64,000 bases of DNA from Orbilia blumenaviensis. Lineage: Eukaryota; Ascomycota; Orbiliomycetes; Orbiliales; Orbiliaceae. The notes under the pieces were generated by a model, which was given only the letters and a program-made list of their open reading frames with translations, did no database searches and was not told the origin of the DNA. Positions 12,194 to 22,758 of the stretch are shown here, in pieces. Position numbers and translations under genes: made by a program. Each line of letters opens with the position of its first letter. Within the stretch, counting starts at the first letter, position 1. Location of the stretch: the NCBI GenBank assembly GCA_036872755.1, contig JAVHNS010000012.1, positions 930,001 to 994,000 on the forward strand, read 5' to 3'.

Positions 12194-12956
12194 GGTGTGA
12201 TTGAAGTCTAGTTCTACTGGTAAGATATTCAAGATGATCGACAGTGATATCGTGATATAGTTGTATAGCTATATAGCTATACGACCATAGCGATGGCCGT
12301 CGCTTTGCGCCGCCAAAGGCTTTGTAAAAAGGTGCATGGGCTGTCCACCCAGTTTGCGTGTGCATGGAACCTGGGTATTATACCATAAGAGCGGTCAAAG
12401 CACTGTTAGATACCTAGATCAAGCATGATTTCTAATATAGAATATTACGAGATAAGTATCGATAAGCGGTGGTACTTGCGCGACTTAACGAGGGAATATT
12501 AGCTAATAGATTTCACGGTATGCGGACTTCGTATACCAGATGCATATGCATATGCATATGGTCATTTGTCGTTATGTTATGGGATGCCGACTCCAAGCCT
12601 CTTTCGAGGCTGTGAGTATATTCTATCCAATTAAGTTACGAGGAGCCTGCAAGTTTTCGAGGCTCTTAGATTTTCTATAAACCCAGCATGTCGATAACTA
12701 TCCGCTCAAGTCATCCGACCACAGTACCCATGAATTGTATTGTAAGTTCACAGTCCGATTCACGAGAAAGATATTTGAAGTTGAGGAATAATGACAAAAT
12801 TAAACCCCCCGACAACGAAAAAGAAAAGAAAAAAGAAAGAGAGAGAGCAAGCCTCAAATTCTGGGTTGGAAAAAACAAAACTAGCGAAGCGGTGTTCCAA
12901 TCTGGATTTTACGATAAAATTATCAAGATACATGATATGAACGAAAGCACGGCTTC
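12194..12956. other. Intergenic between kinase and dioxygenase
   Basis: Holds a short TATAGC-type palindromic stretch at 12255-12280, a hexamer repeat at 12541-12560 and a purine-rich A/G run at about 12819-12850. No gene is supported. Confidence 0.5.
12541..12560. repeat. Short tandem TGCATA repeat
   Basis: About three and a third copies of the self-complementary-type hexamer TGCATA. It is too short to be more than a microsatellite. Confidence 0.7.
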
Positions 12957-14404
12957 TCATGAAGTACAGCGATCAGCAACCGTGTAGCGTAGCTTCGGCT
13001 CCGGGACCGGATTCCATCTTTCCTCAAATTCATTCTCTTCGTATATTCTCGAGTTACCCGTTTGTAAGTGTGATGGCAAATTCCAGGCCAGTTCAGAATT
13101 TTTGAGCCACATGCGAACCAAGTATCTTGTGCATTCTCGGTTATTCTCGAAGGCTTCTCTTGAATGCAAAATACCAAGATTATTGATAAAGAGGACGTCA
13201 CCGGGAATGAGATCGAGAACAACTTTGTTCCGAGAAGCGATAGATTCAACGAGGTCCAGTGCTCTTTTTTGCTTAGTGTTCAACACTGGAAGCTTTGGGT
13301 TCCGTTTCACTCCCTTGAGTCCCACGAGTGGTTCACGTGAGAAGTTGAGAATCAATCTTTGATCATGGTATGACAGGAGTGGGCGGGTGTTTGTAGGAAG
13401 CAGTTCACTACGACTATTATGGGGTGCGAGGAGTTAAAAATCAGAACGTAAAGAATGAGTGTCGTTTCGGGAAGTAAAATATCACGTACCTGTCAAAAGC
13501 CCAATCTGGCTGCGCCAATACTTCCAGAGTCTCCACCTCAGAATCTGCCAGTTCGTTGTAAATGCTTGCTGCGGATGCGATTATATGCTTGCCACCTTGC
13601 GCAGCGCAGGCTCTCACTTGCATGGCCAGGATGTCGGCAAAAGTATCGCAGTGAAATGTCTATTCATAATAACTTTAGGTCCTAGGCGGTATAGTGGAAC
13701 AGAATCAAGAACACCTACTGAAGCAAGAGTTGAGTAACGGATTGGGCGTTCAATCTCAGAGTCAATAGCGTTACTAGCATTGATGATGTGCGCTACGTTG
13801 GGAAACTGGTGTTAATGAGTTGTCTTTCGCATCAGACTATAGAAACCAGGAGGGAGTATATTTACTTAAGACATCTCCATTATCATTCTGTTTGCCTCTC
13901 TTGTCCGCGATGTAGCTTGATATTCCAAGGAAGAGTAGGATATTATCTTCGGGAGATATTCCCGCAGGATCGAGTCCGTGAATGTTGTGAAAACCTTTGC
14001 CGTCGTGGATGTCCAGAGCAATAGCTCTTAGTTTGGCTCCCAAAACCGGCAATGGAAACGTTTCGCGGTTTATATCCTGAGCGTCCAGGCCCAGGCCTAT
14101 AGATCGATTAAGTAGATATTAATCTATCAAATTCGTGGGCTTTGATTAGATTTGCAAGAGTTAGAATTTACACACCCTTGAAGTGAGCTAACGCAGCATT
14201 AAGTTCAGACTTTTCTATTGCGGATAATTCGAGCGTATAGTCCTCCCTGCACGAGAATGTGGTCGCATCCCATGCAATTTTGCTATGAAAGCTTGAAGGC
14301 CATCCCGAAGTGACCCGATGCGACGTTTTCCCGTGCTCTGGGGCCCATCCGAGGAGGAAGATCTCACTTGACAAATCGGTACTATGAAGAATACCTGGTG
14401 CCAT
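12957..14404 (-). CDS. TauD/TfdA-family Fe(II)/2-oxoglutarate dioxygenase
   Basis: Five-exon gene of about 386 residues, normal for the fungal family. Exons: 14404-14176, 14096-13866, 13792-13719, 13659-13490, 13413-12957; all junctions are in phase. The N-terminal part has the FHSKIAWD and GFHNIHGLDP..SPEDN..LFLGISSYI stretches typical of fungal TauD-like enzymes. The iron site is visible as HCD (His-x-Asp, in TFHCD, spliced together at the start of exon 4) and the distal His of LGILHSREAF; Arg of YLVRMWL would bind 2-oxoglutarate. GGKHIIASAASIYNELA and RPLLSYHDQRLILNFSREPL follow the family pattern. The substrate cannot be read from sequence. The start at 14404 is the first ATG of the frame; the true 5' end could include another exon. 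Confidence 0.85.
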
Positions 14405-15149
14405 ATTGGGTCTCGGGATGCAAAACTGAGAAGTTAAGTTTGATAAACGAGATTCGAGAACGCAGTCTTTTGAGAACGAAATCTGGGAAGGTGGCTTTAG
14501 GTATTAAAAAGCGGGGTTGGACGAGGAGACCAAATTCCTGCCAAGGGAAACTGGGAGTTTTGCTGTAGCTGACTGAGTAAGCGTCAATAAAGCAGTAGTC
14601 GTATAGTCGCTATGAATGGCACAATTGAATTTTGAGGCAAACAGCGAACTGGCCGCCTCGAAGTTAACGTCAACAGCCTTGTTCATATATTGTCAAATGT
14701 CACGGAAGCTGCTAATTGTGAGCGAGATACAAATATTGAAGGTGTCAGGTGGGGCTCATTTATGAATACAATCTGTGTTGCAGCTCAATTATTTCAGCCT
14801 GGTTGTGATTGTATATTGAAAACCGATCTGTAATAAATTGAGTGGGGGTCTATCTGGGAAAGATGGCGGAGAAAATTCCATATGCAACCTGGCTAAATCC
14901 AGCCTTGGAATGACCGGGCGTTGTCTGTATGGAAATTAGGAGATAATAGCAGAGATGATCTCTCCCGAAGGCATAGTAGTATTGAGGCTCAAGTCGGGTT
15001 CCAATTCTCTTCAAACAGTTGTCCAATAAAATAAAATTCTTCTGAATGATTGGCGGTTTCTCTAGCTCGTTGAAATTGATCTTCTATCAAAATTAGGTTA
15101 ATATATCTAATTTAAAGGAGAAAGCAAAAAGTCTCCAGTATATGGTAGA
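14405..15149. other. Intergenic, 5' of the dioxygenase
   Basis: A 60-codon minus frame at 14504-14686 shows no similarity and fits no exon. Nothing else was seen. Confidence 0.45.
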
Positions 15150-17252
15150 TTAGACTAGTTTCTTACTCTTCTCTTTCACCATATTCGCTGTCCGCTGAAT
15201 AAAGGCGACCTGGTCGCTATTTAGTTCAGCAAAGGTTTCTGTATTAACCTTTGACCAATCGACGGTAAACGGAGATGCACCCTTAGTACAATGATGGAAC
15301 CAAGCTAATAGTATTTTGGTGCCATCATGCATCTGCCGGACGATCTCGGGGTGCCAATATTTTGTCTAAGTTGCAATATATTAGCGTCGATAGAGAGGTT
15401 TGGGAGATTGGAATGACTGGATAAGTTACCTCTAGTCCGTACTTGCGAGCCTGTACCTCTTCGTAGGCCGTATAAACCTCGCAACTGTCTAATAAAATGA
15501 AAATCGTAAAGTATATTGGGAACCAATATTTTCTTTTCTCAGTCTCCACTAGTCGTTGAAGAGAACTTAGAACTTTATCTTTTAGGGGGTTCAAAAGCTG
15601 GCCGGTAGTTAGGAGCTCGATTTGTGCGCTGAGAATCGGTGATACGAGTATGTGTCCGTAGTTGTATGCTTCGGGATCCTGAATCTGTTGTATGAATTCG
15701 TCGCCTTGGAGGTCATGAGGCAAAATTCTTTCCGGACGGTTCTCCATGCGCATCGCAACCCATAGTGTGAAAAGTTGTCGCAGCAGACCTTTGGCTGTGT
15801 CATCAAGTTCATCCTATCACCTTAATTAGCCCGAGAATTGGTGTTATTCATGGTTGAAAGGAGACGTCGCATACTTTTCCAGGTTGAGTGCACGAATATG
15901 CTCGCACATAGGTTTCCCGGATAAGGGGATCTCTTGGAAGGATATAATGACTTATATAAGTTTCCACGCTTCGGTTGGCATACTGTAGAAGTATCTTGCT
16001 GGTCTCCTGCATATCTGCCATAACGTATGGTGGGCATTCTTGGATATATTTTTTTCCTTTGGTTACCCATTCCCTCCCGCGGGCATCTCCTTCTATAAAG
16101 TGACATTTTCTAACCTTTATAGGGTAATAGGTCTCGCCCACATCTTGAGTGAGATAGATAGTCATTGTTTCCGGGGATGCCCAATTTTCAATTTCAACAA
16201 TTTCCATGCTCTTCCATCTCTGAGACCATCGAAACTGCGGATGCTCTCCCTTAACGAACAGCGTTGTATCTGAGACGCTGTATCGTGAGCATGGCATTTG
16301 GGAAAGACGTGTCCGGCCACGCGAAATGACACGAAGACATGTAAGGCATATTCCTTTCACATTTAAAGGATTCGGTTCGCACTAATGGCACGGAAACGAT
16401 AATGTAAGCATTATAGCCGGTAATTTTGTATTTATACAGAAACGGTTATTTTACCTTTATTTTCTGGTCGTTACACCTCTTACAGGCGGATACCTGCCCC
16501 GCGATTCCCACGTCTTTTGCGACGATTCGATTTTGAGAAGAGCCTTGAGGCTTCCTATTTGACTTTGCTCGTCGAGCAATAGTACCGACGCCTAGTTCTA
16601 GAGGGTTTTGAGAAGGCGTGTAGTTATGCCACTTGAGCGGAGGATTCTGTGTTGAGGTTTTTTGGGAGTTATCCCTCTTACGGCGACTATTTGTACCGGT
16701 CTTCCGTTGTTTTGTTCGGCCTGGACCTTCTAAGAAATCGTTACCTGACGTAGCTGAGGGGGTTGTAGGCTCATCGGAGCGCGGATCCGGCGGGGTTAGG
16801 TTTGCTTCATTAAGCGTACGCTTGCGAGAATTCGATATAGGATTTTTTATCGTTTGCGCGGGTGTATTGGGTTGATGCCCAGAATAATGAGCAAGAGCTT
16901 CAAGCCCGTCCGGCGGGGAGTCGACATCATTCTGTTCAGCAAAAGGATCCCAAGGTATCTCAGTCTGGGAAGGCTGAAGGGTTGTTGCTATTGTCGATTC
17001 TGAAAGCTCTTTGGCTATATTACTGGAATCGTTGTCGAGAGTTCCGAGTGCGGGATTAACATCAGATGAAGAATTGGCTTCGGGGGAAGGATTGCTTGTA
17101 GATTGGAGAGGTATGACTGCGATCGAGCTAGGTTCCGTGCTAGTTGATCGTGGGGTAAAGAGCTTCAGAAGCGACTGCACCGGTGTCCCTAGAAGCCCTG
17201 CTGCTGATTGCAATTGAACCCATTCCGCAAGGGTGAATTTTGGCTCGTTCAT
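15150..17252 (-). CDS. Transcription factor with internal Zn2Cys6 cluster
   Basis: Four-exon protein of about 634 residues; exons 17252-16455, 16381-15875, 15813-15430, 15365-15150, all in phase with introns of 61-73 bp. The open frame begins at a TTG, so the ATG at 17252 was used. Residues 1-250 are Ser/Thr/Pro-rich, with a basic patch near 200-225 that could be a nuclear signal. The zinc cluster, residues about 258-300, is split by intron 1: CKRCNDQKIKC, then CLTCLRV, then MPCSRYSV, giving six cysteines with CX2CX6C and CX2C spacing. This belongs to the fungal group with a QKIKC core rather than the common KxKC start. The C-terminal half is helical and not a standard fungal_trans domain that I can recognise. 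Likely nuclear, DNA-binding; target unknown. Confidence 0.85.
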
Positions 17253-18292
17253 GGTAGTGGTAGCGATCCTTTCCGAGTTTTCAGATGACCTCGGAAATGA
17301 ATTGCTTTGGGTAAGCCTTTTTCTACTTGGAGATTTAAAGGAGCTGTCCACGATTATAGAAATAGAAGCCTCAAAATCTGTCAAACGAATTAAGATGGTC
17401 CAATTGATTGATGAATCAATTACAAGGATCCAAGATGGTATGATAATAGAGGTTGGCTGGTCACCCCGCTATACAGCTAAAGAATGCACTTAACTCGGAG
17501 CTTGAAACCCTCGCTCTTATAAACTCGCAAAATACTCCGCTCAGACTAAATCTGATCCCTAAGAGGGACAAAACGGGGCATGGAGATGAACACATCTTGC
17601 ATATGCGCACATGAATGAGAATTGAAATCGCCGGTTAAGGATCAGGAAGTGAAACCCCCTACGGCCGGTCGATGAGCTCAAGTGGAGACGGCGCGTATCG
17701 TCAACGCAGGCAAAACCGGTCAGCCTGCTTGATGGAAACCGAACAAACTCGGTACCAAATACGGACAGCCGGTCAATTTTTTTGTCAATCAAAAAGCAAA
17801 CACGCACACGGGAGAAAGAAGTATTGCCAAGCCCCTAGCAAACAGTTAGCCTGTACGACACTCGCCGGTCGCCAAAAACGGAATGGTGCGATACCTTAGA
17901 AGGCAACAACAACACCACCGGCAGCTCGACCGGTCTACCGTAACAGTTCTAGTTAACGTCTGTGTACCGCCGGGTCAACGACGAATCCATGTCAGCCGAA
18001 ACTGGATGCTTAGGATGACTTGACCCTCCGCGATTAGGATTTGGATTTATTCGCGGTCTAATCTCTCTGTTTTTTTCCATGTTTTCTCTCCTTGGATAAA
18101 ATTCCACCCGAGCTCCTCCTAAGCAAAACCTCTTTCATCTCTCCGTCCGTCAAATGCATGCATAGGAAGACCAACGGGAAAAGCATTCTTAGTATTTGCC
18201 TGTATCACCGGTTTCACATTTTCGGTGTTTTCTTGCTCGCCCTTCTTCTTCTTCTAGCTTCAAGACACGGGCTACTCCGGAGCCAGCGTACA
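17253..18292. other. Divergent promoter region, TF and GNAT genes
   Basis: Shared upstream DNA of two divergently transcribed genes. It includes a field of CCGGT motifs described separately and a T-rich tract at 18069-18076. Confidence 0.55.
17631..17953. repeat. Cluster of CCGGTC motifs
   Basis: Within about 300 bp there are five CCGGTC words (near 17665, 17716, 17769, 17865 and 17930) plus CCGGTT, CCGGCA and CCGGGT variants. The non-palindromic CCGGTC words are all on the plus strand. Function unknown; possible binding-site array or decayed repeat. Confidence 0.5.
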
Positions 18293-19056
18293 ATGGCCAT
18301 CAGCCCAGAGAGTCCTCCAGGCTTCGCCACGAGGTCAGCTACCAGGGGAGATCTTGAAGCGATAACTACTATAGCTATCCTAGGCTGGGTTTTTGACAAG
18401 CAATGGGACTATCGTTTCCCTTATGCAAAACAGTATCCAGAAGATCATCGGCATTGGACGAAGGCCAGGTATTCTCAGTATATGGATGAGGTGGAAGCAG
18501 GAAAAGCCATGATGATGGTCGCAGAGAAGCGGCCGGACAGTAGCTCCACCGAGTCCAATATTGTAGCCTTTTCTATTTGGCAACTGCCAGGACACCATAT
18601 CAAACCTGCTACGCCCGGTAAACGTAAGTTTCACCAAATTCGAGAAGTTATCAGTAGCGACAGTTTCTAAAAATAGTTTTTACAGCCACACCAACTGGGC
18701 CATCTACGCAAGACCCGGAGAGGAAAGATGCAAATCTCGCTCGCATGAAATTGTTTCGGGAAGTTTTGAACAAAGGGAAGGCACAGTACTTTGATAATAT
18801 CTACGGAGAGAGCCAACTCTATCTGATGACTCTTGTCACTCATCCTGATCACTTCAGAAGAGGTGCAGGCACAACGCTCATGCGATGGGGTCTTGAAAAA
18901 GCCAAGCAGGAGAAGTTGGTGATCACGTTGTTTGCAAGTCAGATGGGCTACGGTCTCTACAAAAAGCTCGGATTTGGCGTTGTTGGAGAGGTTACTGTAC
19001 AGATCGAAGGCGAGGAAGAAAAGCTGAACATTCCAGGAATGACTATCATGCCTTGA
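18293..19056 (+). CDS. GNAT-family N-acetyltransferase
   Basis: Two-exon protein of about 233 residues: exons 18293-18623 and 18686-19056, one 62-bp intron with a GTAAGT donor, in phase. It has the GNAT layout: an N-terminal FATRSATRGDLEAI strand-helix, a central LMTLVTHPDHFRRGAG acetyl-CoA loop (R-x2-G-x-G/A type, motif A), and a C-terminal YGLYKKLGFGVVGE segment. It should transfer acetyl from acetyl-CoA to a small amine or protein; substrate unknown. The ATG at 18293 (ACAATGG) gives a soluble protein. An in-frame ATG at 18158 would add a hydrophobic segment of about 17 residues and make it membrane-anchored; I prefer the shorter form. CCGG-motif fields lie on both sides. Confidence 0.85.
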
Positions 19057-20684
19057 AACACATATTTAAATATTTTCCTTTTGCTACATGTCTCTATGTG
19101 GAAAGTAAGCGTAGACACTTTTGTCATGAACTGTAGAGAGCGGAAACCAACACCCGCGGTGCCCCTATACTATTATATTCGGCTTTAATGATCATATGAA
19201 GTTAAACATTGAGGTGCATGCATTCCCAACCATCCAAAGTAGCGCTCGTATTTCAGACCCAGAGCACCATATATTTGTACCCGCCCGGATCAATATTAAT
19301 TTTAGTCGTCGATAGTCTCTAAGAATATCTCGCGGAGCACCAGTTGATCTGCTCAAGGATTGTCTTCCGATATCGTAGTATAGCGCCTTCCCGATCTGAG
19401 ATACTATCAGTCACAACCGGTCCATGTCTACTTTGATGGAGATGCATGTACTATCTATATCTATTCCTCCGCAAATGCCAGTATTTTGCCACAACCTTCC
19501 CCAAATGGGTTCATCGAGACCAGCGTAGCGTATACGGCTTACTCTATAGTTTTCAGCTTGCTATAATCACAATCAGCGCCTTTCTCCAGGCAACCAAGAG
19601 AGCCTAAGATGGCACCTTGATTCTGAGATATGGGATTGTTGAAAGTCACGTCGACTAGATAGCGCTAGCTAGCCAATGAAACATGCATATTGGTGGAACG
19701 ACAACCAAGCGTTTCCAAGAATCGAGGCGGGATAGAGAGGCTGGACACGCACGCGCACGGTGGAGTATTCAAAATCATCGCAATGGATCAATGTCGACAT
19801 GTCGGCGACCGGTTCTTATCCTATCTCAGCTTTGACGTCACCCGGTCCGGTTTTCGTGGCTCCGCAACGTTCTACACTTACAACCGGTAGCCACTCCGCC
19901 CGCCGGGGCGTCAGGCAATGCAACCACCGGTCGTGATATCAAGACCGATCATTCGCGCCTTCTTGCTACCAACCGGCAACACATCTTATAAAAAGGATCG
20001 GTTTCCGATTTGGGCTTGACCGGTCAGGGGCACCCCTTCTGCAAGTCAGGAACCAGAAACTCAATTCACCCAATGTATTGATTTCCCCACAGAAATACTT
20101 CTCCACATCCCGACCGGCCGCATGCACATGTCCCTGACCCATTCGCAAACAATGTAATCTTATCTTCGTTTAGGAGGCGCAATATCAGGACCGGCTGCTC
20201 GATACGATCGTTAGTGATAACTCGGCCAATGTTTTTGATGGACCGGAAGTACTAATTGAGTATGTCAGGATCTAAGAATTGCTCTAAATGTTCGGATCAT
20301 TGACCGGACGAGTGACCAGTCGTGATACGAAACTCGGTCAAGCTGGATGATTCCATGTATACAGCAAAAAAATGAAATAAAATAAAAACTTCTATAGTCA
20401 TCAAGTCGAATCTGTGGTTTTCGGAAATGCATATAACTACCTCCCCGCTCTCCGAAGACACAGGTCATTTGTTGAACACATCGATTGAACACACAAAATA
20501 TGCGTTACTATTCTGGATTCTCTAGATACTCTCTCTACTTTTCTCCACCAATACACATATCTATAAATTGTGAATATTTGTGCAAACAATATCGAAATTC
20601 TACTGCACCTCGAGCTCTCCACGTATCAAGGAGCAACGTAGCCTCAATAAAAACTTCATCAGACTGAAGAACTTCGATTACAAG
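19057..20684. other. Intergenic downstream of GNAT
   Basis: No gene is supported. The second CCGG-motif field lies inside this stretch at 19807-20318. Confidence 0.5.
19807..20318. repeat. Cluster of ACCGG motifs
   Basis: At least ten ACCGG or CCCGG words in about 510 bp, many as GACCGG (near 19807, 20019, 20112, 20189, 20241 and 20302), others as AACCGG or CACCGG. Near-match variants such as GACCGATC and GACCAGTC look like decayed copies. The spacing is irregular. Confidence 0.5.
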
Positions 20685-21207
20685 ATGGCGCCGCTATCCC
20701 CTCAGAACAAATCGAGTAGCTTGGCGAAAATGCGGGTCTCGAAGGAATCAAAGAGCCGTGAAAGTAAAACATATACATATACCAGGCTACTTGCGAATAA
20801 CGGTATGTTTCCTAGTCATATCTATAGCATTTCGAACAGTGTTTAACAAGTAGTGAAAAATCACAGACTTCTCGACTGAAATGCCTCTTAGCTCCCTCAT
20901 CTGCCATCGACACGTTAAAAAATCTAAAAAACACGACACAGGGGCTTCGAATATATCATCATCAGATTCGGATACTAGAGACATGGAATCTCGTGGACAA
21001 GCGCCCCCCTCCTCGACGGTTCAACCTCCGTGCAAAATATGTACCGGCAATCGTGACTCGCGTGCGAGCTTCTATATCAAATCCTTAGGACCTCTTGGTA
21101 GCCGTGAAAGTTTTTCGCGAGGTATAGGGGCGCAATTCGAACCCACGTTCAAAAAGATGGAAAGAGTTGAAGATGTCGGTTATGAACGAGAGCTGCAGGT
21201 GGAGTAG
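20685..21207 (+). CDS. Hypothetical small basic protein
   Basis: Two-exon model of about 152 residues: exons 20685-20802 and 20867-21207, intron 64 bp with GTATGT donor, TTTAAC branch-like site and CACAG acceptor, in phase. I do not recognise the product. The N-terminal half is rich in Ser, Lys and Arg; a Ser/Asp stretch follows, then a CKIC pair and a mixed-charge C-terminus. There is no signal peptide or membrane segment. The clean splice sites and the ATG (AAGATGG) favour a real gene, but no homology supports it. Confidence 0.45.
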
Positions 21208-21546
21208 GGACTCGAGGTTCGGAATGAGCATTTGAGCGAAAAAAGTTTTTGGATCTGATTACGCAGTTGTACATACAAAGATAACCCTTAATAATCAAAC
21301 TATGATATCCCCGATCATGAGACATACCTTCTGAAGTCTATTTGAAGTTTTTAAATTCCGGTTGTGCGAAAACTAGACGGCTATTTGATGTTCATTATTT
21401 AAGCGATTAGAACGAAAAAATGGAACTTTTCCATTGTTCGGACCGTATAAAATATCGTAGTGTTCGTTCTCTAGCTCCTTTGTATCAATCCGAATTCTCT
21501 CAGGAAAGCTCATTTATGTTTCGGAAGGCCATAATATATACATTAA
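21208..21546. other. Intergenic
   Basis: AT-rich, no feature seen. Confidence 0.4.
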
Positions 21547-22358
21547 TTAGCGGCTATTCGAGATAAAAAACCAATGCATAAAGCCCCTATCGAATTTGAA
21601 TTCTGACGGTACCACGGTCTCATACTCGTGAGTTTCTCTGAGCTTTTGGAAAGACGTTCCCGTGCAGTTTGCGAAATATTGTTTGATACGAGCTTTGAGC
21701 ATGTGCACACTTGGAAATGAAGCTCTGATGTCTTCCAGATTGGTGACGTATTGCAATTAGGTGGACATTTTTTCATTTGAAAGTTCGATTTTTAGAATAT
21801 TGAGACCGAAAAAATCGTTAGATAAAGACTTCGGTCTGTCAGCTACACCAAAATAAACGTGTTGAGGCTAAGAGATAATTCTAAGGAGTAGAAAGATAAT
21901 ATTTAGCGGATATTTATCTGAGTATTTCTGTTTCGACGTATCCAAGACCACGAGAGGAGAACAAACTGTTTGATCTACTTGTTTCCCATCACCGAGGGTC
22001 ATTCCGTTTAGCGTCAATTGCTGAATATGAGTGTAATCAATTTTACAGAAGCCTCTAAGAGCCCTGCGGGTCAATTCGCTCGTAATTGGAAATTCTAAAG
22101 TGCAGAGCGACGGTAGCTTTCATTTCTCAGGCGGTCTCGGTGTGACCGCTGAACCGTCCTCAACAGACCCCACACCGTGCTCACTTTCAACACACGAACT
22201 GAGACAGCTGAGAAGCCAAGGGCCTTGCCTAAAATCTCTATAGGAAATGCATAGATTCGAGTCTCGTTATAATAATTTGATTCCTTGAGATACAATATAA
22301 CTTCAAAATTTAAAATTTTTATTTCAAAGTAATAAACTAGATTTATTGATAGAGGCAT
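21547..22358 (-). pseudogene. Possible F-box-like gene relic
   Basis: Three adjacent minus-strand frames hold F-box/LRR-like text. 22358-22095 contains FPIEILGKALGF, resembling an F-box start. A second frame from about 22104 to 21868 continues with LTRRALRGFCKIDYTHIQQLTLNG, like the leucine-rich middle of fungal F-box proteins. A third at 21756-21547 is less clear. The first and second frames disagree across 22095-22110 and I found no clean intron to join them, so a frameshifted remnant is the simplest reading. An unusual multi-exon gene remains possible. Confidence 0.28.
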
Positions 22359-22758
22359 AACCGGAACGGTAGTAAAGTGCCCTCAAAGATACATCAATTC
22401 TTCCTACGGTATTTAGGGGTCATACTTAGATTTAGGGATAGTATTTGGCATTGAGGTTAGGAAATATATAGGATTGTTTATTGGGGTGGCCCAGGTTCTG
22501 TCGGATAAGGGCAGACTTTGGAGCTCAAAAGTGTCATTTGATCTTGGGCTAGTTTTGCAGTAAGCTTAAACACCCATTATTAAGTAACACTTATTATTAA
22601 CTGCCGGCCTCGCTCCTATATAGCTATGCACTCGCTATCGGGGCCTAAGAATGAGACTAACTTTAACTACTACAACCGTTTACACCAATAGTTGAGGGTG
22701 ATGCATGGTGCTGACTATAAAAAACACTCCTAGCTCAGCACTTAAGCACTTAGTGCAC
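22359..22758. other. Intergenic
   Basis: 400 bp between the F-box-like relic and the F-box gene stop. No feature was seen. Confidence 0.4.

Noticed and set aside
12688..12987. 99-codon plus-strand frame overlapping the dioxygenase 3' end
   Set aside because: It is dominated by a purine-rich low-complexity run and runs antisense to a clear coding exon.
18092..18292. Membrane-anchored start for the GNAT protein
   Set aside because: The frame opens at a TTG; the only ATG upstream, at 18158, is less well placed than the one at 18293, which gives the usual soluble GNAT length. It is not fully excluded.
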